From positions 1 through 36,737 of the forward strand of contig JAGCMD010000094.1 of assembly GCA_017646765.1 (NCBI GenBank): DNA of 36,737 bases. Reading direction: 5' to 3'. Both the position numbers and the translations under genes were made by a program. Shown here piece after piece: positions 24,067 to 31,102 of the stretch. Every line of letters starts with the position of its first letter. Within the stretch, counting starts at the first letter, position 1. Source of the stretch: Elusimicrobiaceae bacterium. Lineage in GTDB: Bacteria > Elusimicrobiota > Elusimicrobia > Elusimicrobiales > Elusimicrobiaceae. Below the pieces are notes generated by a model. The model saw only the letters and a program-made list of their open reading frames with translations. It was not told where the DNA came from and did no database searches.

Positions 24067-24072
24067 TAAAAT
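24067..24072 (+). promoter_or_regulatory. -10-like TAAAAT 6 nt before the 24079 ATG (leaderless candidate)
   Basis: TAAAAT, then exactly 6 nt, then ATG. No Shine-Dalgarno sequence and no clear -35. It lies just behind the ankyrin-cluster terminator, so a promoter is needed here. Confidence 0.4.
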
Positions 24073-24078
24073 AAATTT

Positions 24079-25122
24079 ATGATACGTTTTAATTGCGATT
24101 ATAGCGAAGGCGCACACCCGCTTATTTTGGAAAAACTGGCCCAAACCAATTTGGAACAGCTCCCCGGCTACGGGCAAGATACGTATTGTCTGCAGGCCGC
24201 CGAACTGATTAAAGAGTTGTGCCACGCTCCGCAAGCGGACGTACACTTTATTAGCGGCGGCACGCAAACCAATTTAACCGTACTGGCGGCTTTACTGCGG
24301 CCGTATCAATGCGTGATTTCGCCGGATACCGGACATATCAATGTGCACGAAACAGGTGCTATAGAAATGACCGGCCACCGTATTTTAACGGTGCCGCCCC
24401 AAAACGGGAAAATAACAGCTGCGCAAGTTTCCGCTGTCTGCCGGGCGCACCGGCAAGATGAAAACCCGGAGTTTGCTCCGCAACCTAAAGTAGTTTATAT
24501 TTCTTTCCCAACCGAATTTGGCACGCTTTACACACGCGAAGAACTGCGCGATTTACGCCGCGTGTGCGACGAACACAACCTGTACTTATTTATGGACGGC
24601 GCGCGCCTGGGGTATGGTTTATCCGCTCAAGGCAACGACGTGACTTGGTCCGATATCGCCGTATGTTGTGATGCGTTTTATATCGGCGGCACGAAGTTGG
24701 GGGCACTGCTGGGCGAAGCGGTGGTGCTGGTAAACCCTAAACTCCAAAAAGATTTTCGGTATTTAATGAAACAGCGCGGTGCTATTTTGGCTAAAGGGCG
24801 CGTTTTGGGTATCCAATTTTTAACGCTCTTACAAGACGGTTTATACGAAAAACTCGGGGCGCGTGCTAATCAATTAGCCGCGCTTATCCGCACGGCTTGT
24901 CAAGAGGCCGGGCTGGAATTTTTATACGATTCTCCCACTAACCAACAATTTCTTATCATGCCCGACTCCTTGTTAAAGGCGTTGGAAGAGAATTATGTGT
25001 TTTCCCATATTTCTCCCTCGCAAAACGGTAAAACAGCTATCCGCATTTGTACCAGCTGGGCCACGTCCTCAAAAGATGTGGAACAATTTATCCGCGACTT
25101 AAAACGCTTAAGCAAAAAATAA
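24079..25122 (+). CDS. Threonine aldolase-family PLP enzyme
   Basis: A 347-residue fold-type I PLP enzyme of the low-specificity L-threonine aldolase (beta-eliminating lyase) family, which splits threonine to glycine and acetaldehyde. Motifs are [11 protein letters not shown] at the N-terminus, [25 protein letters not shown] (PLP phosphate loop), [15 protein letters not shown] (stacking His), [11 protein letters not shown] (Asp binding pyridine N) and the Schiff-base Lys at about 206 in [12 protein letters not shown]. There is no Shine-Dalgarno sequence, and a -10-like hexamer lies 6 nt upstream. Endonuclease IV follows 1 nt after the stop, so the two are translated from one message. Other small-substrate aldolases or lyases of the family are possible. 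Confidence 0.9.
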   Translation: MIRFNCDYSEGAHPLILEKLAQTNLEQLPGYGQDTYCLQAAELIKELCHAPQADVHFISGGTQTNLTVLAALLRPYQCVISPDTGHINVHETGAIEMTGHRILTVPPQNGKITAAQVSAVCRAHRQDENPEFAPQPKVVYISFPTEFGTLYTREELRDLRRVCDEHNLYLFMDGARLGYGLSAQGNDVTWSDIAVCCDAFYIGGTKLGALLGEAVVLVNPKLQKDFRYLMKQRGAILAKGRVLGIQFLTLLQDGLYEKLGARANQLAALIRTACQEAGLEFLYDSPTNQQFLIMPDSLLKALEENYVFSHISPSQNGKTAIRICTSWATSSKDVEQFIRDLKRLSKK

Positions 25123-25123
25123 T

Positions 25124-25960
25124 ATGTTACATATCGGATGCCATTTATCGTCGTCAGACGGCTTTGAAGCTATGGGTAAAACCGCGCTTAGTATTGGGGC
25201 GGATACCTTCCAGTTTTTTACCCGTAATCCGCGCGGCAGCAAGGCCAAAGCCATTGACCCGCAGGACGCTGCTGCCTTGTGTAAACTTTTAAAAGAAAAT
25301 CATTTTGCGCCGATTATTGCCCACGCGCCTTATACGTTAAACCCGGCCTCGGCAGACCCTAAAACGCGCGAATTTGCGTTAATAACCATGCAAGACGACC
25401 TCCAACGTATGGAGTATGTGCCGGGCAATTTATACAATTTCCACCCGGGTAGCCACGTGGGTCAAGGCGTGGAAACGGGCACGCAATTTATTATTGAACT
25501 TTTAAACGAAATTTTAACGCCCGCCCAAACTACGACGGTTTTATTGGAAACCATGTCCGGCAAGGGAAGTGAAATCGGCGGCCGCTTTGATGAACTCAAA
25601 CGTATTTTAGACGGCGTAAAATTAAATAGCAAAATGGGCGTTTGTTTAGATACGTGCCACATTAGCGACGCCGGATACGATTTAACCCAATTAGACGACG
25701 TGCTTACCGCATTTGATAAACAAATCGGTCTGTCTTTATTAAAAGCCGTTCATTTAAACGACAGTTTAAACCCGCTCGGCGCACACAAGGACCGGCACGC
25801 CGTTATCGGCGGCGGCACCATCGGCACAAAGACGCTGGCTACCGTTATCAATCACCCGGCTTTAAAAAATTTACCTTTTTGTTTGGAAACACCTAATGAC
25901 CTATCCGGCTACGCCCAAGAAATCAAACTCTTGCGTTCGCTGTATAAAGAAAATAAATAG
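25124..25960 (+). CDS. nfo: Endonuclease IV (Nfo), AP endonuclease
   Basis: A 278-residue AP-endonuclease family 2 TIM barrel that cuts DNA 5' to abasic sites in base excision repair, using three Zn ions. Metal-ligand motifs are visible in order: [83 protein letters not shown] and CLETPND. All expected His, Asp and Glu ligands appear present, and the length is normal for bacterial Nfo. The gene begins 1 nt after the threonine aldolase gene with no Shine-Dalgarno sequence of its own, so translation is probably coupled. A terminator overlaps its stop codon. Confidence 0.96.
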   Translation: MLHIGCHLSSSDGFEAMGKTALSIGADTFQFFTRNPRGSKAKAIDPQDAAALCKLLKENHFAPIIAHAPYTLNPASADPKTREFALITMQDDLQRMEYVPGNLYNFHPGSHVGQGVETGTQFIIELLNEILTPAQTTTVLLETMSGKGSEIGGRFDELKRILDGVKLNSKMGVCLDTCHISDAGYDLTQLDDVLTAFDKQIGLSLLKAVHLNDSLNPLGAHKDRHAVIGGGTIGTKTLATVINHPALKNLPFCLETPNDLSGYAQEIKLLRSLYKENK

Positions 25961-25979
25961 GTCTAAAGGCCTATTTTTT
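25955..25979 (+). terminator. Intrinsic terminator after nfo
   Basis: AAATAGG (25955-25961) pairs with CCTATTT (25970-25976), followed by more T's to 25979. The stem includes the nfo stop codon. Confidence 0.6.
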
Positions 25980-26019
25980 AGCGGGTACAAAGACCCTGGT
26001 ATTTAGTGTTAAAACCCGG

Positions 26020-26025
26020 TAGATT
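26020..26025 (+). promoter_or_regulatory. -10-like TAGATT 6 nt before the 26032 ATG (leaderless candidate)
   Basis: TAGATT, exactly 6 nt, then ATG. No Shine-Dalgarno sequence. The hexamer is a weaker match than at the neighbouring genes, but the spacing is identical. Confidence 0.3.
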
Positions 26026-26031
26026 ATAAGT

Positions 26032-27258
26032 ATGAAACGGTATATAGCCATCTTGGGATTATTGCTTTATGCGGTTGGGTTTTCATCCGCCCAGACTCCG
26101 TTGCGCTTGTCCAAGATGTCGCGTATCAAAGAAGTTTTATCTTCTTTAAATCGTCATATTGACAGTGCTGTTTTAAAAACACTCAGTGCGCAACCTCACA
26201 AATTACCCATAGATATCCGGGCAGCGCCCTCTGCCGATTTGGCTCAAAAGACGGCAAAAGAATTGTTGCAAAATGCGGCCATGGATAGACCCCTTATCCA
26301 AACGCCCAGTATTGAACCTTTAGAGCAAAATATTCACCGATTTGTATTTACCATTTCTTCCCGGTACGAACCGGGTAAAATCGTCGGTACAGGCTTTGTG
26401 TTTGTGCCGGATATCCCCGGACAAGAACCGGCTTTGTGGGGCGCTACTACCACGGATGTCGCTCGTAAAACAGGGAAAGACATTTTGGTTACTTTTCATA
26501 CCAAATATCCGCAAGATTTTTCCTTTCCGGCGCAAATTGTTGGGCGCGGGCACCCGGATGGTGTCAACGCGGCCCTGATCCGTTTGCCCGAGCAGAGTGC
26601 TATAGTGGCATTGCCTATAGAATTAAGCCCGGAGCCCTTTCCCTTTGGAGAACAACCCCTTATGGCGTATGGATTTAATACAAACGGCAGCTTTTATAAA
26701 AAAGGGCTTTCGCTTGGTTTTGCCGGTACGGATCGTTTAATTGCCCAATCTCCCCGGCCGGTATCTGCGGAAAACGGCAACGGCGGGCTAGTGGTCAACG
26801 CGCGCGGACAAGCACTGGGTATTTACAACGGTACATTTCGGCCGGGTCGGGCGGGTACGGCTTTTCCGTCCAATACCAGTCGGGCCACTCAAGTCGCTTC
26901 CTATTTAAGTGAGGTTACCCCCATTAGCCACTTAACGCATTTATTCAAAGAACAAGCGGCAGCTCATTCGGCGGCGCGGGCACTTTTGTTTGACGGGATG
27001 TTTCTGGGTAAAGTAGAAGTAGATGAGGCCGTGCGCCGTATGAAAGTTTTTTATAAAGACAGAGAGCCGTTGCTTTTATCGTTAAATCCGTTTTGGTCGC
27101 TTAATACCTTACATGAGTTTGTGCCGGATTTTGAACACGCTTCTTTTGTGGAAATATATATTTCCGGCGGTCAGCAAGCGCCGCATTTGTATAAAGTTGA
27201 TTTGGAAAAACGCTTCGCTAAAAAAATCTTTCAGCCTACTTTGCATCTGCGTGATTAA
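26032..27258 (+). CDS. Secreted trypsin-fold protein, apparently lacking the catalytic triad
   Basis: A 408-residue protein with a signal peptide (cleavage after FSSA, residue 20), a helical N-terminal region (about 25-95) and a domain resembling chymotrypsin-like proteases (about 100-290). Family landmarks are recognisable: GKIVGTGFVFVP, the helix that should carry the catalytic His, and NGGLVVNARGQALGIYNG, which corresponds to the GNSGGPV nucleophile loop. By eye, the triad positions read Asp142 (TTTDVA instead of TAAHV), Asn179 (VNAALIRL instead of D-A-L) and Asn250 (GNGG instead of GNSGG). It is therefore probably a pseudoprotease acting in binding or as a scaffold. The C-terminal domain is unrecognised. 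The 3' end overlaps the convergent methyltransferase gene by 23 bp. Confidence 0.7.
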   Translation: MKRYIAILGLLLYAVGFSSAQTPLRLSKMSRIKEVLSSLNRHIDSAVLKTLSAQPHKLPIDIRAAPSADLAQKTAKELLQNAAMDRPLIQTPSIEPLEQNIHRFVFTISSRYEPGKIVGTGFVFVPDIPGQEPALWGATTTDVARKTGKDILVTFHTKYPQDFSFPAQIVGRGHPDGVNAALIRLPEQSAIVALPIELSPEPFPFGEQPLMAYGFNTNGSFYKKGLSLGFAGTDRLIAQSPRPVSAENGNGGLVVNARGQALGIYNGTFRPGRAGTAFPSNTSRATQVASYLSEVTPISHLTHLFKEQAAAHSAARALLFDGMFLGKVEVDEAVRRMKVFYKDREPLLLSLNPFWSLNTLHEFVPDFEHASFVEIYISGGQQAPHLYKVDLEKRFAKKIFQPTLHLRD

Positions 27259-27955
27259 ATTTCACCACAATCATTAAACTGTATCCGCCTATCAGGAACG
27301 CGCTCCACGCATGCGGCAACAGATGATGTGCCAATCGGCGAATACACATACCGATACGGCTTTTTAAACGCGTTAGTTGCGGGGGGCGTTCAACGTATTT
27401 GTTGGTGTAATGAGCGGCTAAAATTTGGCAGTGATTGTTTTTCAAAAATTGCTTGAGCCGGCGGGCCGTAAAGAAGTGAATATGTCCCACCGTTTGACGC
27501 TCCCGTTCCAGTAAAGAAGGGAACAAAAACGAGCGAAGCGATAAATCAAGCGGTACGTGCAATACCGCTACCGGCGCGCGTAACGAAAGTTGTTTAAACC
27601 AATCTTCCTGCCGCTCAATATGTTCCAACACATCAATAGCCATTACCAAATCAAAAGTTTCTTGTGGCGGATTTTCCTGTTGCACAAAACGTACATTATC
27701 CGGTTTTTGTACCATCGCTAAGGCGTATGCTTGCGGCGAGATATCCCACCCGGTAAATTGAATTTGCGAAGCCAGCCCGGCCCACGCTTTAATAATAGCA
27801 CCGCTACCGCATCCGGCGTCCAATACACTGGCAAATTGGGAAATCCCCGCCTCTTTTAGTGCTTGCAAAATGTGCGCCAATTTCCAAGGGGCATCTTCCG
27901 TATGCCAGGAAGGATTTTTTGTTAAATAACTTCCATCGGTATAGCTGTTTGACAT
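27236..27955 (-). CDS. SAM-dependent class I methyltransferase
   Basis: A 239-residue protein with a Rossmann methyltransferase core. Motif I is VLDAGCGSGAIIKAWAG, the motif II acidic end lies in FTGWDISPQAY, and FDLVMAIDVLEHIERQEDWF is the post-motif typical of UbiG/UbiE-like and glycan-modifying enzymes. The C-terminal segment has basic and hydrophobic stretches (SRIGMCIRRLAHHLLPHAWSAFLIGGYSLMIVV), perhaps a membrane association. The substrate cannot be told from sequence; a lipid, quinone or surface-glycan target is plausible. TATAAT (27962-27967, minus strand) lies 6 nt before the ATG without a Shine-Dalgarno sequence. The gene overlaps the end of the convergent trypsin-fold gene by 23 bp. 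Confidence 0.85.
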   Translation of the reverse strand: MSNSYTDGSYLTKNPSWHTEDAPWKLAHILQALKEAGISQFASVLDAGCGSGAIIKAWAGLASQIQFTGWDISPQAYALAMVQKPDNVRFVQQENPPQETFDLVMAIDVLEHIERQEDWFKQLSLRAPVAVLHVPLDLSLRSFLFPSLLERERQTVGHIHFFTARRLKQFLKNNHCQILAAHYTNKYVERPPQLTRLKSRIGMCIRRLAHHLLPHAWSAFLIGGYSLMIVVKFNHADAK

Positions 27956-27961
27956 AGAGAT

Positions 27962-27967
27962 ATTATA
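27962..27967 (-). promoter_or_regulatory. -10 TATAAT 6 nt before the methyltransferase ATG (leaderless candidate)
   Basis: A perfect TATAAT on the minus strand, exactly 6 nt before the ATG at 27955, no Shine-Dalgarno sequence. No convincing -35 at 16-18 bp. Confidence 0.45.
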
Positions 27968-28006
27968 CTTTTAAATATATTGTGCGGGATATGGATGGTT
28001 AAATAT

Positions 28007-28029
28007 TTCCCGCTACGGCGGGAATTTTT
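28007..28029 (+). terminator. UACG-tetraloop hairpin with T-run before the 28044 gene
   Basis: A 7-bp stem (28007-28013 with 28018-28024) closes a C-UACG-G tetraloop, an exceptionally stable RNA loop, and is followed by TTTTT (28025-28029). No plus-strand gene lies directly upstream to terminate. It may insulate the gene at 28044 from read-through; its -10 starts 3 nt later. Confidence 0.5.
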
Positions 28030-28031
28030 AC

Positions 28032-28037
28032 TATAAT
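28032..28037 (+). promoter_or_regulatory. -10 TATAAT 6 nt before the 28044 ATG (leaderless candidate)
   Basis: A perfect TATAAT, exactly 6 nt before the ATG. No Shine-Dalgarno sequence. The space for a -35 is occupied by the UACG hairpin. Confidence 0.45.
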
Positions 28038-28043
28038 AAAAAT

Positions 28044-28454
28044 ATGAAAAAAATAGCGGGCTGTGCCATTTTGATGATGTTGGTTGCCTGTGCGACAGAT
28101 CGGCCTGCGCGGGTAGGTAGTGATCGGGATGCGCACGGCTGTATCGGCTCGGCCGGATATACGTATAGCCCCATGCGTCATCAGTGCGTACGCATATGGG
28201 AAGAGGGCGTAGCGCTGTTGTCGGTGGAAGAAAAAGGGCCGTATACTTCCGCGGTGTTTGTGTTGGATAGCGATAAACACGACCGGAAAGAACTTTTTTT
28301 GGACATGGGCAAGTCCCCGGTTATACTAACGTCGAAAAAAGCGGATGTCCCAACGTGGCAGGACAGCGCTAACAAGTGGAAATTAACGCAGGGGACCGAG
28401 GGTTGGCAACTGTTGGAAAAAGGGACCTTGCGTTACCGTTCAGCCGCACATTGA
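28044..28454 (+). CDS. Small lipoprotein with a Cys-containing GCIGSAGYTYS motif
   Basis: A 136-residue protein. The N-terminus MKKIAGCAILMMLVACATD is a lipoprotein signal with lipobox LVAC (Cys16). The mature protein opens with DAHGCIGSAGYTYSPMRHQC followed by VRIWEEG. A GCxxSAGYxWC...C pattern of this kind occurs at the start of many short bacterial secreted domains. The second half is a beta-rich domain (TSAVFVLDSDKHDRKELFLD) of the kind seen in small periplasmic binding or inhibitor proteins. No enzyme motif is seen. The gene appears monocistronic. The infC promoter overlaps its last codons. The function is unknown. Confidence 0.8.
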   Translation: MKKIAGCAILMMLVACATDRPARVGSDRDAHGCIGSAGYTYSPMRHQCVRIWEEGVALLSVEEKGPYTSAVFVLDSDKHDRKELFLDMGKSPVILTSKKADVPTWQDSANKWKLTQGTEGWQLLEKGTLRYRSAAH

Positions 28455-28480
28455 CACACTTTAAGGGAACTTGATATAAT
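28451..28480 (+). promoter_or_regulatory. Near-consensus promoter of infC-rpmI-rplT
   Basis: A perfect TTGACA (28451-28456), 18-bp spacer, perfect TATAAT (28475-28480). It overlaps the 3' end of the lipoprotein gene. The leader is about 37 nt and shows no Shine-Dalgarno sequence. Confidence 0.85.
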
Positions 28481-28523
28481 AAGAAGGTCTCTATAGGGGA
28501 CAATTTTACATAAAGAAAAATAA

Positions 28524-29063
28524 ATGGCTAGATTTGATAACAGAAGAGTATACAAGCAAGACTTGTATTGCCGTAACCAAAATATCCGCGCGGCCGAAGT
28601 GCGCGTCATTAACTCAGACGGAACAATGATGGGAGTTCTTCCCACGCGGGAGGCTATTGCTCTAGCCAAAGAACAAGAGTTGGACTTAGTGGAGATTTCT
28701 CCCAACGCCCAACCTCCTGTCTGTAAAATACTGGATTACAACAAGTACGTTTACGAACAGGGTAAAAAAGCCGCCGAGGCCAAAAAGAAGCAAGCCAAGG
28801 TTTCTCTTAAGGAGCTCCGCATTAAATCGCGCATTGCTCCGCATGATTTAGAAGTTAAACTCCGCCAAATTGAGGAGTTCTTGCGTAAGAAAAACCAAGT
28901 GCGTTTTGTGGTGGTGTTTCGCGGGCGCGAAAACCAACATAAAGATTTGGGTATCCAGATTTTAAACGATACTGCCAAACGGTTGGAAGAATTGGCTACG
29001 GTGGACGGAGGTCTGCAACAGCTGGGCAACCGCATGAGCATGACCTTTGTACCTAAAAACTAA
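28524..29063 (+). CDS. infC: Translation initiation factor IF-3
   Basis: A 179-residue IF-3, which binds the 30S subunit, keeps 50S away and checks start-codon choice. The N-terminal domain includes IRAAEVRVINSDGTMMGVLPTREAIALAKEQELDLVEISPNAQPPVCKILDY (in pieces: REAIALA, DLVEISP, PPVCKILDY). A Lys-rich linker (KKAAEAKKKQAK) leads to the C-terminal domain with LKELRIKSRIAPHDLEVKLRQ and VVVFRGRE. Length is standard. The start is a normal ATG; enterobacterial infC uses the rare AUU for autoregulation, so that mechanism is absent here. No Shine-Dalgarno sequence is visible. infC heads the conserved infC-rpmI-rplT operon. Confidence 0.97.
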   Translation: MARFDNRRVYKQDLYCRNQNIRAAEVRVINSDGTMMGVLPTREAIALAKEQELDLVEISPNAQPPVCKILDYNKYVYEQGKKAAEAKKKQAKVSLKELRIKSRIAPHDLEVKLRQIEEFLRKKNQVRFVVVFRGRENQHKDLGIQILNDTAKRLEELATVDGGLQQLGNRMSMTFVPKN

Positions 29064-29165
29064 ACCGATTTTTCGGCTTTTTTTGTAGTGACTGCGTTCG
29101 GGGCTTGACCGGCTCCCGCCGCAGGTTGTGTAAATAAAAGCCAATTAAACAAAAGGAATAAAAAA

Positions 29166-29372
29166 ATGCCTAAATTAAAAAATCACGCTGGCGGTAAAAA
29201 GCGTTTCCGCAAAACCGCCACGGGTAAATTCACCCACAGAAAAGCCGGCAGAAAACACTTGCTAACGCCTGTTTCTGCCTCACGCAAACACGACATGCGT
29301 AAGACCGGGGTTATCACGCCCGAGTCCAACAAAGGCAAGATCTTAAAAAAGTATCTGCCCATGGCCAAATAA
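29166..29372 (+). CDS. rpmI: 50S ribosomal protein bL35
   Basis: A 68-residue basic protein with the bL35 signature: KNHAGGKKRFRKTATGKF at the N-terminus, then HRKAGRKHLLTPVSASRK and a Lys-rich end. It is a component of the large ribosomal subunit. Length is typical (64-68). AAAAGGAA lies upstream of the ATG. The 102-nt gap from infC has a short TTTTTCGGC stretch and a CCGGCTCCCGCCG segment, which may allow weak folding, but no clear terminator is seen. rplT follows after 11 nt. Confidence 0.97.
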   Translation: MPKLKNHAGGKKRFRKTATGKFTHRKAGRKHLLTPVSASRKHDMRKTGVITPESNKGKILKKYLPMAK

Positions 29373-29383
29373 GAGGTTGAAAC

Positions 29384-29734
29384 ATGAGAATTAAATTCAG
29401 CGTTCCTAGACACGCAAGAAAGAAAAAAGTATTAAAAAGAGCCAGCGGTTATTACGGCGATAAATCCCGCCGCTTACGTATGGCAACCCAGCAACTCGGT
29501 AAATCCGGGGTGCATGCCTATGTAGACCGCAAAGACAAAAAAACCACCTATCGCCAAACATGGATTATGCGTATTAACGCGGCCGTGCGCGAAGAAGGGT
29601 TGTCTTACTCTAAATTCATTAGCGGGCTTGCCCAAGCTAACATCACGCTTAACCGCAAGATGCTTAGCGAAATGGCAATCAAAGACCCGGTGTCCTTCAA
29701 GAAATTGGTGGATATCGTCAAAGCCGCTAAATAA
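29384..29734 (+). CDS. rplT: 50S ribosomal protein bL20
   Basis: A 116-residue bL20, needed for early 50S assembly. In many bacteria it also represses its own operon. The start MRIKFSVPRHARKKKVLKRA is family-typical, followed by GYYGDKSRRLRMATQQ, YVDRKDKKTTYRQTWIMRINAAVRE and SYSKFISGLAQANITLNRKMLSEMA. The basic N-terminal extension and the globular C-terminal domain are both complete. AGAGGTTGAAAC precedes the start. An intrinsic terminator lies 20 nt after the stop. No clear bL20-binding mimic of 23S rRNA was identified in the leader. Confidence 0.97.
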   Translation: MRIKFSVPRHARKKKVLKRASGYYGDKSRRLRMATQQLGKSGVHAYVDRKDKKTTYRQTWIMRINAAVREEGLSYSKFISGLAQANITLNRKMLSEMAIKDPVSFKKLVDIVKAAK

Positions 29735-29754
29735 GTTAGTAAGTATTTAAGGCA

Positions 29755-29790
29755 AAACCCCCGGAGATAATTCCCCGGGGGTTTGTTATT
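29755..29790 (+). terminator. Intrinsic terminator after rplT
   Basis: A 10-bp stem (29755-29764 with 29775-29784), GC-rich, followed by the T-rich GTTATTGTT. It ends the infC operon before the convergent pilin gene. Confidence 0.75.
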
Positions 29791-29817
29791 GTTACAGAAG
29801 CGGATACAAGGTGAATT

Positions 29818-30342
29818 TTAGGGTTTATCGCAAACAGAAGTATTGGTATCACAACCGGTATACCCTACCGCCACGCATAAATTTTTTCCTTCGTTATTTC
29901 GGTAAACACAAGAGGAACCGCGGTGCATATTATTACCGAAGGTGCTTGAATATACCCGTACGGTGTAGCCTGCGGAGCCTTCGCGTTTTGCATCCACGTA
30001 TCCGTCATAAATATACGTCTTAAAATAGGCGGATTTAATGAAATATATCCCATTACTGTCTTGCTCGTATGAGATGTTGTCCCCTAAGGCAGTTTCGGGG
30101 GGCATATCTAAAAAGCGGGGATGCGGTTGCCTGGAGCCGGACTTATTGACATTTTCCGCGTGATACCGTTCTACCGATTCCATAACGGTGGTGGCTTGAA
30201 TAAGTCCGTCGTTAAATTTGCTTTGCTCAACGGCGCGTTTATAAGACCCGGCCGCCATACTAAGCAAAATAGCTAATATGACGACCACTGCCATAAGTTC
30301 CGTCAGCGTAAATCCGAAAGGGATGGTTTTAAAATTTTTCAT
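29818..30342 (-). CDS. Type IV pilin-like protein (prepilin), minus strand
   Basis: A 174-residue prepilin. The leader MKNFKTIPFG is cleaved before FTLTELMAVVVILAILLSMAAG, with Glu at mature position 5. The amphipathic helix continues YKRAVEQSKFNDGLIQATTV. The globular part has several Cys (GSSCVYRNNEGKNLCVAVGYTGCDTNTSVCDKP), enough for two disulfides at the C-terminus, unlike the pilin at 4379. It lies divergent to another pilin gene at 30474, sharing a 131-bp AT-rich promoter region. AGAGGA precedes the start. A -10 TATAAT lies at 30376-30381 (minus strand). It is probably a minor pilin or pseudopilin. Confidence 0.92.
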   Translation of the reverse strand: MKNFKTIPFGFTLTELMAVVVILAILLSMAAGSYKRAVEQSKFNDGLIQATTVMESVERYHAENVNKSGSRQPHPRFLDMPPETALGDNISYEQDSNGIYFIKSAYFKTYIYDGYVDAKREGSAGYTVRVYSSTFGNNMHRGSSCVYRNNEGKNLCVAVGYTGCDTNTSVCDKP

Positions 30343-30375
30343 AAAATCCTCTTTAAAAAATAATTTTCAATAAGT

Positions 30376-30381
30376 ATTATA
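30376..30381 (-). promoter_or_regulatory. -10 element of the minus-strand pilin gene
   Basis: A perfect TATAAT on the minus strand in a very AT-rich region. A weak TTCTCT about 16 bp further upstream may serve as the -35. The leader is about 25 nt. Confidence 0.5.
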
Positions 30382-30424
30382 CCTTTTTTTCAAAAAAAGA
30401 GAATTGTTTTCATATAATAAAAAT

Positions 30425-30453
30425 TTGAAAATACTTATAAAAATCTATATACT
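30425..30453 (+). promoter_or_regulatory. Promoter of the plus-strand pilin gene
   Basis: TTGAAA (30425-30430), 17-bp spacer, TATACT (30448-30453), then AGGGAGG before the ATG at 30474. Confidence 0.7.
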
Positions 30454-30473
30454 AGAATAACAGGGAGGTTGTT

Positions 30474-31043
30474 ATGCTAAAAAACAAATCGGGTTTTACT
30501 TTAATGGAGTTGCTGGGGGTTGTTCTTATTTTGGCTATTTTAACGTCCATCGCGTTGCCGCAATACCGCCGTTCGTTGGAGCGTGCCAAAGCGATGGAGG
30601 GTATTATGACCTTGAAATCGGTGGCCGATGCCGCCAAACGGTATAAAGCGGCCACGTCCGAAGCCCCTACCGGGTTTAACCAATTGGATGTGCAGTTTGA
30701 TACCAATAAATTCTGTAGTGTTAACGGAGAGTTTTGTAACGCAGAGCTTCTCAACTTGCATCAAATACGCATTAATAATTTTAAATTTCAATTTGAACCC
30801 GATAAAATTTCGGCTTGTGCGGTTGTGGTTACGACCGAGGGTTCTGTGGGTAACTACGGCGTTGAGTTTTTGGGTACCGCAGAAGACAAGGGCTATTGTT
30901 TCCTTTTTTACTACAACCACCCTACTCAGGGGCGTGATACCATGACTTGTAAACTTATCACAACGGGTGGAAAATATGACTGGTTGTGCGAAGGTTTGGG
31001 GACGGAAGAAGTGGGTACGGATGAATGGCTGATAGATGGTTAA
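30474..31043 (+). CDS. Type IV pilin-like protein (prepilin), plus strand
   Basis: A 189-residue prepilin. The leader MLKNKSG is cut before FTLMELLGVVLILAILTSIALPQY, with the Glu5 and Pro22-type positions of type IV pilins. A helical segment (RRSLERAKAMEGIMTLKSVADA) follows. The C-terminal globular domain has Cys pairs (KFCSVNGEFCNAE and a later CKLITTGGKYDWLC). The LPQYRRSLERAKAMEG motif is close to LPQYEGAMERARLTEA of the 4379 pilin, so these two belong to the same subfamily. A strong ribosome site AGGGAGG and a good promoter suggest appreciable expression. The gene is followed by a bidirectional terminator. Confidence 0.93.
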   Translation: MLKNKSGFTLMELLGVVLILAILTSIALPQYRRSLERAKAMEGIMTLKSVADAAKRYKAATSEAPTGFNQLDVQFDTNKFCSVNGEFCNAELLNLHQIRINNFKFQFEPDKISACAVVVTTEGSVGNYGVEFLGTAEDKGYCFLFYYNHPTQGRDTMTCKLITTGGKYDWLCEGLGTEEVGTDEWLIDG

Positions 31044-31063
31044 TAAATTGCTTTTAGTGTTTT

Positions 31064-31094
31064 AAAAAGAGCCGCTTGTGGGCGGCTCTTTTTT
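31064..31094. terminator. Bidirectional intrinsic terminator
   Basis: An 8-bp GC-rich stem (31068-31075 with 31082-31089), loop TTGTGG, flanked by A-run and T-run, so it works in both directions. It ends the pilin gene (+) and the barrel-protein gene (-). Confidence 0.85.
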
Positions 31095-31102
31095 GTGTCT
31101 TA

